This document shows positions 34,534-39,778 of a stretch of 39,778 nucleotides of DNA, one piece after another. Below the pieces are notes generated by a model. It was not told the origin of the DNA. It saw nothing but the letters and a program-made list of their open reading frames with translations, and did no database searches. A program made the translations under genes and the position numbers. How positions within the stretch are numbered: the stretch's first letter is position 1; every line of letters starts with the position of its first letter. This stretch comes from CALMFQ01 sp964495595 (GTDB lineage: Bacteria > Pseudomonadota > Gammaproteobacteria > Burkholderiales > SCOH01). The stretch covers positions 1-39,778 of the forward strand of contig CAZBWH010000023.1 of the NCBI GenBank assembly GCA_964495595.1, written 5' to 3'.

Positions 34534-34752
34534 ATGCAACAAGTCGAATTTACCCTCACCCGCGACCACATTGCCCTGTGCGATTTACTGAAGCTGACGG
34601 GTGTGGCGGATAGTGGCGGCCAGGGAAAAATCATGGTTGCCAACGGCGACGTAACCGTCGACGGCAAGAGCGAATCGCGCAAGACGGCCAAGATCAGCGC
34701 CGGCCAGGTGGTGGAGTGCCTGGGGGTGCGGATTCTGGTCAAGGCCGCTTGA
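34534..34752 (+). CDS. S4-domain RNA-binding protein, YbcJ family
   Basis: The 72-residue protein is a single S4 domain of the YbcJ type (LCDLLKLTGVADSGGQGKIMV; GDVTVDGKSESRKTAKI; VVECLGVRILV). It binds RNA; its target is unknown. AGGAG lies 7 bases before ATG 34534. It converges on serC with a shared terminator. Confidence 0.9.
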   Translation: MQQVEFTLTRDHIALCDLLKLTGVADSGGQGKIMVANGDVTVDGKSESRKTAKISAGQVVECLGVRILVKAA

Positions 34753-34885
34753 GGGGCGGTGGGTGAGCCATTCTGCCGCGCTGGATTTCGAATTCCTTCA
34801 TAGGCATCCGCCCGGCGTAAGCTGGATCAGTCCTCATTTCCCATGGTTACGCGGCGACAATCTATCAGTGCGTGATCCGCCAATG

Positions 34886-34911
34886 AAAAACCCGCCGGAC
34901 GGCGGGTTTTT
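34886..34911. terminator. Bidirectional terminator between the S4 protein gene and serC
   Basis: AAAAACCCGCC / GGCGGGTTTTT is a perfect 11-bp stem with loop GGAC. It gives T-tracts on both strands and so ends serC on one strand and the S4 gene on the other. Confidence 0.88.
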
Positions 34912-34931
34912 CATGACTGCAGCAGGCTGCC

Positions 34932-36017
34932 TCAACGGTATCGCTGCTGAAAGTCCTGCATGAATTGTGCCAATGCCTGCACACCCGCCAGCGGCATGGC
35001 GTTGTAGATGGATGCCCGCATGCCACCGACCGACTTGTGTCCCTTAAGCTGGACCAATCCTGCAGCCTCTGCCTGCTGCAGGAACGGCTTGTCGAGCGCT
35101 TCGTCATTCAGCCGGAACGGTATGTTCATCCGCGACCGACACTCCAGCGCCACCGGGTTGGAGTAGAAACCACCGCTGCCGTCAATCAACTGGTACAACA
35201 GTTCAGCCTTGGCGATGTTTTCCCGTTCGATACCAGTCACGCCGCCACGCGCCTTCAGCCATTTGAAAATCAGGCCGGCGACATACACGGCGAAAGTGGC
35301 CGGCGTGTTGTACATCGAGTCGTTGTCGGCATGCACCTTGTAATCGAGCATGGTTGGCACCGACTTGCCCGCCTTGCCGATCAGGTCGTCGCGCACGATC
35401 ACAATCACCAGCCCGGACGGGCCGATGTTTTTCTGCGCGCCAGCGTAAATGAGGCCGAACTTCGACACGTCGACCGGGCGCGACAGGATGTTCGACGACA
35501 TGTCCGCCACCAGCGGCACCTCGCCGACCTCCGGCACCCATTGGTATTCGACGCCGCCGATGGTTTCGTTCGGCGTGTAATGCACGTAGGCTGCATCGCG
35601 GCTCAGGTGCCAGCTCGCGCGTTCGGGGATGTAGCTGAAATTGCGGTCTTCGCTCGAGGCGGCGATATGGGCTACGCCGTATTTCTGCGCTTCCTTGATT
35701 GCCTTGCTCGACCACTGTCCGGTATTGACGAAATCGGCCTTGCCTTTGTCGGCCAGCAGGTTCATCGGCACCATGGCGAACTGGCTGGTGGCGCCGCCTT
35801 GCAGGAATAACACTTTATAGTTGGATGGAATGCCCATCAGCTCGCGCAGGTCGGCTTCGGCTTCGGCGATGATCTGGCCGAATTCCGGGCCGCGGTGGCT
35901 CATTTCCATCACCGACATGCCGGAGCCGTGCCAGTCGAGCAGCTCCTGCTGTGCCTGTTGCAAAACGTCCTTGGGCAATACGGCCGGACCGGCGGAGAAG
36001 TTGTAGATCGTGGTCAT
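34932..36017 (-). CDS. serC: Phosphoserine aminotransferase SerC
   Basis: The 361-residue class V aminotransferase matches SerC throughout (IYNFSAGPAVLPKDVL; LFLQGGATSQFAMVPMNLL; DMSSNILSRPVDVSKFGLIYAGAQKNIGPSG, whose Lys binds PLP). It makes phosphoserine for serine biosynthesis and the matching step in PLP synthesis. Its ATG overlaps the upstream thioesterase stop (ATGA, 36014-36017). In many Betaproteobacteria gyrA is followed by serC and pheA; here the operon ends after serC at the terminator. Confidence 0.97.
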   Translation of the reverse strand: MTTIYNFSAGPAVLPKDVLQQAQQELLDWHGSGMSVMEMSHRGPEFGQIIAEAEADLRELMGIPSNYKVLFLQGGATSQFAMVPMNLLADKGKADFVNTGQWSSKAIKEAQKYGVAHIAASSEDRNFSYIPERASWHLSRDAAYVHYTPNETIGGVEYQWVPEVGEVPLVADMSSNILSRPVDVSKFGLIYAGAQKNIGPSGLVIVIVRDDLIGKAGKSVPTMLDYKVHADNDSMYNTPATFAVYVAGLIFKWLKARGGVTGIERENIAKAELLYQLIDGSGGFYSNPVALECRSRMNIPFRLNDEALDKPFLQQAEAAGLVQLKGHKSVGGMRASIYNAMPLAGVQALAQFMQDFQQRYR

Positions 36018-36463
36018 GTATTGTCTTGAGTCAGGAGAAAATGGGCGCGGGCAACGGCAATCGGCTTGCTCTTGTCGTCCTGCCAGGCCGTCATCATCAC
36101 ATTCGCAACGCGTTTACCCTGCTTGGTAATGTCGCATTGCGCATAAAGGGTTTGCGCCTTGCCGGAACGCAGGTAATCGATCGAGAAATCGATGGTTTTC
36201 GGCACTTCCAGCGATTCGCGCGCCCACATCAGGTGCAGCAGCGCCGAATTTTCCAGGAAACCGCCAATTACACCGCCATGTAACGCCGGCAACAGCGGGT
36301 TGCCAACGTTGGCTTCCTTGAACGGCAGCACGAACAGCAACTCGCCGTTTTCTTCGCGCATTTCGACGCCCAGCAGCCTGGCATAGGGAATCTGTTCGAT
36401 TACCGCAGCGTAGTCGGCCGTGCCCTGCTCCTTGCCGGCCAATAAGGTTTCAATCAGTTCCAT
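36014..36463 (-). CDS. PaaI-family thioesterase (second of a tandem pair)
   Basis: The 149-residue hotdog protein has the PaaI pattern: ALHGGVIGGFLENSALLHLM, with the HGGxxxxxxE/D catalytic loop, and PKTIDFSIDYLRSGKAQTLYA. It hydrolyses acyl- or aryl-CoA thioesters; substrate unknown. It is paralogous to the adjacent 36473-36934 gene and translationally coupled to serC. Confidence 0.85.
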   Translation of the reverse strand: MELIETLLAGKEQGTADYAAVIEQIPYARLLGVEMREENGELLFVLPFKEANVGNPLLPALHGGVIGGFLENSALLHLMWARESLEVPKTIDFSIDYLRSGKAQTLYAQCDITKQGKRVANVMMTAWQDDKSKPIAVARAHFLLTQDNT

Positions 36464-36472
36464 GGCAGGTCC

Positions 36473-36934
36473 TTATTTGATCGTGGCTTTGCTGGAATCA
36501 CGCATGAAGGTGCCGACGCTGTAGGCGATCGGGTCCTTGCCGTCGTCCTGATAGGCTGTGGCGCGGGTGAAAGCAATCTGCCGGCCGAAGCGGTAACACT
36601 CGGCGCGGCAATAAATCGGCAGGCCCGGCGTGGCCGAGCGCAGGTAGTCGATACGCAGGTCGAGTGTGGCAATCGCTTCCGGGCTTTCCAGCCAGGAGAA
36701 CACAGACAGGCCGCTCGTGGTGTCGATCAGCGACGTGATCACGCCGCCATGCACCACGCCGGTCTTCGGATTGCCGATCAGTTCCGGCTGGTAGTCGAGC
36801 ATCATGGTGGCCAGGCCTCGCTCGCCACTCACATAGCGCAGACCGATGGTGCTGGAATGCGGGATGTCGCAGAACCATTTTGCCACCGAATCAAATAATT
36901 CCTGATTGACCACCGGTAACGGCAGATTGGCCAT
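36473..36934 (-). CDS. PaaI-family thioesterase (first of a tandem pair)
   Basis: This 153-residue hotdog protein has GVVHGGVITSLIDTTSGLSV (catalytic HGG...D loop) and TLDLRIDYLRSATPGLPIY. It starts 2 bases after the gyrA stop, with GGAGGAA inside the end of gyrA as its Shine-Dalgarno. It differs from its neighbour in the loop residue (Asp versus Glu), so the two may prefer different substrates or form a mixed tetramer. Confidence 0.85.
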   Translation of the reverse strand: MANLPLPVVNQELFDSVAKWFCDIPHSSTIGLRYVSGERGLATMMLDYQPELIGNPKTGVVHGGVITSLIDTTSGLSVFSWLESPEAIATLDLRIDYLRSATPGLPIYCRAECYRFGRQIAFTRATAYQDDGKDPIAYSVGTFMRDSSKATIK

Positions 36935-36936
36935 GC

Positions 36937-39549
36937 TTATTCCTCCCCACCCTCAGCTGGATTGCCTGTATCGGCAACATCGCCTGCATTGGCAGCGTCG
37001 CTGTCTTCACCCTCTTCGCCTTCGGTTTCGACCACCTTTTCCAGACCAGCCAGCTTTTCGCCATCGTCCAGATTGATCAGGCGTACGCCCTGTGCTGCCC
37101 GGCCGGTCTCGCGAATTTCTTCGACGCCGGTACGGATCAGTACACCGCCGGTGGTAATCAGCATTACCTGATCGCGGGATTCAACCAGCGTTGCGGCAAC
37201 CAGCTTGCCGTTACGTTCCGAGGTATCGATCGCAATCACGCCCTGGGTGCCGCGGCCGGAATGACGGTATTCCGATACCAGCGTGCGTTTGCCGTAGCCG
37301 TTTTCGGTGGCGGTCAGCACGAACAGCTCGTCACTGGCGACAACCATAAGCGAAATCACCTGCGCGCCTTCGCCCAGTTTCATGCCGCGTACACCACGGG
37401 CGCCACGGCCCATCGCGCGTACTTCGTCCTCGTCGAAACGAACCGCCTTGCCTTCGTCGGAGCACAGCATGATCTGGCTCTGGCCATCGGTAATCGCCAC
37501 ACCGATCAGGTAATCGCCTTCGTCCAGATCGACGGCGATGATGCCGCGTTTCATCGGTCGCGAAAAATCCGACAGCGGGGTTTTTTTCACCGTGCCTTGC
37601 GAGGTGCAGAAGAACACGTAGTGATCGTCGGCAAATTCCTTGATCGGCAGGATCGCGTTGATCTTCTCGCCTTCCGCCAGCGGCAGCAGGTTGACGATCG
37701 GCTTGCCACGGCTTGTGCGCCCGCCTTGCGGCACTTCGTACACCTTCATCCAGTACACCCGGCCCAGCGACGAGAAGCACAACACGTAGTCGTGGGTATT
37801 GGCGATGAACAGGTTGTCGATGAAATCGTCTTCCTTGGTTGCTGCGGCCTGTTTACCACGGCCGCCACGGCGTTGCGAGCGATAGTCTTCCAGCGGCTGG
37901 GCCTTGAAATAGCCGGAGTGCGACAGCGTTACCACCATGTCTTGCGGCGTAATCAGGTCTTCCAGGCTGATATCTTCACCGTGCTGGATGATTTCCGAAC
38001 GGCGCGCATCGCCGAACTGCAGCTTGGTGGCTTCCATCTCTTCGCCGATGATCTGCGTCACGCGTTCCGGACGCGCCAGGATATCCAGCAGGTCGACGAT
38101 CCTGTCCATAACTTCCTTGTATTCGGCAACCAGCTTGTCCTGCTCCAGGCCGGTCAGGCGTTGCAGGCGCATATCCAGGATTGCCTGGGCCTGCGCTTCC
38201 GACAGCTTGTAGCCATTGGCTTTCAGGCCGAATTCCGGCGACAGCCATTCCGGACGCGCCGAATCGCTGGCAACCCGTGCCAGCATTTCTTCCACCAGCG
38301 GCGAATGCCATTCGCGCGCCATCAACGCCACCTTGGCTTCCGGTGGCGTCGCCGAAGCCTTGATCAGCGCGATGACTTCATCGACGTTGGACAGCGCGAC
38401 CGCCAGGCCTTCGAGGATATGGCCGCGTTCACGCGCTTTCTTCAACTCGTAAACGGTGCGGCGCGTTACCACTTCACGGCGGTGACGCAGGAAACATTCC
38501 AGGATTTGTTTCAGGTTGAGCAAGCGCGGCTGGCCGTCGACCAGCGCCACCATGTTCATGCCGAAAGTGCACTGCAGTTCGGTCTGTTTGAACAGGTTGT
38601 TCAGCACCACTTCCGGCACTTCGCCACGCTTCAGCTCGATGTAGACGCGCATGCCGGACTTGTCCGACTCGTCGCGCAGATCGGAAATACCTTCGATCGC
38701 CTTGTCGCGCACCAGCTCGGCGATTTTTTCCAGCAGGTTTTTCTTGTTGACCTGATATGGCAGCTCGTCAACGATGATCGCCTGCTTGTCTTTCGATACA
38801 TCCTCGAAATGGGTGCGCGCACGCATCACCACGCGGCCACGGCCGGTGCGGTAGCCTTCGCGCACGCCGGAAACGCCATAGATGATGCCAGCGGTCGGGA
38901 AGTCCGGCGCCGGAATCAGGTCGATCAGCTCGTCGATACTGATCTGCGGATTGCGCAGCAAGGCAAGACAGCCGTCGATCACTTCGTTCAGATTGTGCGG
39001 CGGTACATTGGTGGCCATGCCCACGGCAATCCCGGAGCTGCCGTTGATCAGCAGGTTCGGCAGACGCGTCGGCAATACCGACGGCTCCAGTTCCTTGCCG
39101 TCGTAGTTGGGCACGAAATCGACCGTCTCTTTGTCGATATCGGCCATCAACTCGGAAGCAATCCGCTCCAGCCGGCACTCGGTGTAACGCATCGCGGCGG
39201 CATTGTCGCCGTCGATCGAACCGAAGTTGCCCTGCCCGTCCACCAGCAGGTAGCGCAGCGAGAACGGCTGCGCCATGCGCACCAGGGTGTCGTACACCGC
39301 GTTGTCGCCGTGCGGGTGGTACTTGCCGATCACGTCGCCGACGATGCGCGCCGACTTGTAGTAAGGCTTGTTGCTGTGCGCGCCAAGCTCGTTCATCGCG
39401 AACAGGACGCGCCGATGGACCGGCTTGAGGCCGTCGCGGACATCCGGGAGCGCGCGTCCCACGATCACGCTCATCGCGTAATCGAGGTAGCTCCGCCGCA
39501 TCTCGTCTTCCAGGTTGACGGGGATGATTTCCTTGGCGAGGTCGGCCAT
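36937..39549 (-). CDS. gyrA: DNA gyrase subunit A
   Basis: The 870-residue subunit has the breakage-reunion domain with catalytic Tyr122 (MRYTECRL) and a C-terminal beta-pinwheel containing the GyrA-box QRRGGRGK. It ends in an acidic tail (TEGEEGEDSD...) shared by proteobacterial GyrA. Numbering matches E. coli through the quinolone region, KYHPHGDNAVYDTLVRM, so residue 83 is Asn where E. coli has Ser; Asp87 is kept. It heads a four-gene operon with two thioesterases and serC. An antisense open frame across it is coincidental. Confidence 0.99.
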   Translation of the reverse strand: MADLAKEIIPVNLEDEMRRSYLDYAMSVIVGRALPDVRDGLKPVHRRVLFAMNELGAHSNKPYYKSARIVGDVIGKYHPHGDNAVYDTLVRMAQPFSLRYLLVDGQGNFGSIDGDNAAAMRYTECRLERIASELMADIDKETVDFVPNYDGKELEPSVLPTRLPNLLINGSSGIAVGMATNVPPHNLNEVIDGCLALLRNPQISIDELIDLIPAPDFPTAGIIYGVSGVREGYRTGRGRVVMRARTHFEDVSKDKQAIIVDELPYQVNKKNLLEKIAELVRDKAIEGISDLRDESDKSGMRVYIELKRGEVPEVVLNNLFKQTELQCTFGMNMVALVDGQPRLLNLKQILECFLRHRREVVTRRTVYELKKARERGHILEGLAVALSNVDEVIALIKASATPPEAKVALMAREWHSPLVEEMLARVASDSARPEWLSPEFGLKANGYKLSEAQAQAILDMRLQRLTGLEQDKLVAEYKEVMDRIVDLLDILARPERVTQIIGEEMEATKLQFGDARRSEIIQHGEDISLEDLITPQDMVVTLSHSGYFKAQPLEDYRSQRRGGRGKQAAATKEDDFIDNLFIANTHDYVLCFSSLGRVYWMKVYEVPQGGRTSRGKPIVNLLPLAEGEKINAILPIKEFADDHYVFFCTSQGTVKKTPLSDFSRPMKRGIIAVDLDEGDYLIGVAITDGQSQIMLCSDEGKAVRFDEDEVRAMGRGARGVRGMKLGEGAQVISLMVVASDELFVLTATENGYGKRTLVSEYRHSGRGTQGVIAIDTSERNGKLVAATLVESRDQVMLITTGGVLIRTGVEEIRETGRAAQGVRLINLDDGEKLAGLEKVVETEGEEGEDSDAANAGDVADTGNPAEGGEE

Positions 39550-39643
39550 CAGGTGTCCATGTCGATGCGGTGTTCGATGCCCGCGCAGGCCGCGCGGACG
39601 GGCGTCCGCGACGGCATTTACGGGGGAGTTTCAGCAACATGAA

Positions 39644-39649
39644 ATTGTA
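39644..39649 (-). promoter_or_regulatory. Possible -10 element of the gyrA operon
   Basis: TACAAT on the minus strand, about 95 bases before the gyrA start, matches the -10 consensus at 5 of 6 positions; no good -35 is seen. The remaining bases to 39778 show no gene I recognise. Confidence 0.35.
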
Positions 39650-39778
39650 GCATCCGGCACACCTTCCCGCACCCCGGATTCCGACCAAGAAACAACGGGT
39701 TACGTGGCTTTTCCGGGGCCTTCGCCGGCGCGCTTCCGCGATCCGTCCGCAGGCGGGAACCGAGCGCCCGAAATTTCG

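Noticed and set aside
37261..39642. A 793-codon open frame antisense to gyrA
   Set aside because: It is the mirror of gyrA's codon bias, shows no recognisable domain and has no Shine-Dalgarno; gyrA is certain.
1..39778. CRISPR arrays, tRNA or rRNA genes, prophage or integrase genes
   Set aside because: No regularly spaced repeats, no cloverleaf sequences and no phage or recombinase protein signatures were seen on reading.

Overview
The window (39,778 bp, GC-rich) looks like chromosomal DNA of a denitrification-capable Betaproteobacterium, probably Neisseriales/Chromobacteriaceae or a close relative. This placement is an inference from gene content: a gyrA-serC operon, a PEP-CTERM protein with a sigma-54 promoter, nor accessory genes behind FNR-type boxes, and many c-di-GMP proteins. 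No phage, plasmid, CRISPR, tRNA or rRNA genes were recognised. Mobile DNA is limited to small non-coding inverted-repeat elements.

Layout. 38-309: a 272-bp nested inverted-repeat (MITE-like) element ahead of an RluF-like pseudouridine synthase whose catalytic Asp is replaced by Glu. 1224-5236 (minus): a four-gene ABC module (ATPase, FtsX/MacB-type permease, LolA-like periplasmic protein, outer-membrane barrel), a candidate lipid or lipoprotein trafficking system. 5541-7331: a hotdog thioesterase and an Hpt plus degenerate HD-GYP protein. 7528-11420 (minus): norQ, a NapH/CcoG-like polyferredoxin and norD, preceded by an FNR-type box. 11590-16424: a 1314-residue hybrid histidine kinase divergent from a periplasmic solute-binding protein. 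16440-19657 (minus): an ArnT-like glycosyltransferase, mobA, then norE-norF with an apparent class II FNR-type promoter. The catalytic NO reductase genes (norCB or norZ) are not in the window.

19821-25394: housekeeping genes rpmE, rho, trxA, an Atm1-type ABC exporter, gmhA and rlmB. 25398-29525: a 1375-residue MASE1-PAS(x5)-GGDEF-EAL protein transcribed into rlmB. 29790-33506: a membrane protein, purU, a lipoprotein, a DUF3330-like zinc protein and a GAF-HD-GYP protein. 33677-34384: an orphan PEP-CTERM protein with a good -24/-12 promoter. 34534-34752: a YbcJ-like S4 protein. 34932-39549 (minus): the operon gyrA - thioesterase - thioesterase - serC, closed by a bidirectional terminator.

Together the accessory genes suggest anaerobic nitrogen-oxide respiration (norQ/norD/norE/norF, mobA) alongside extensive second-messenger and phosphorelay signalling (hybrid kinase, Hpt-HD-GYP, HD-GYP, GGDEF-EAL). 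At least two families of dispersed intergenic repeats recur between the genes.
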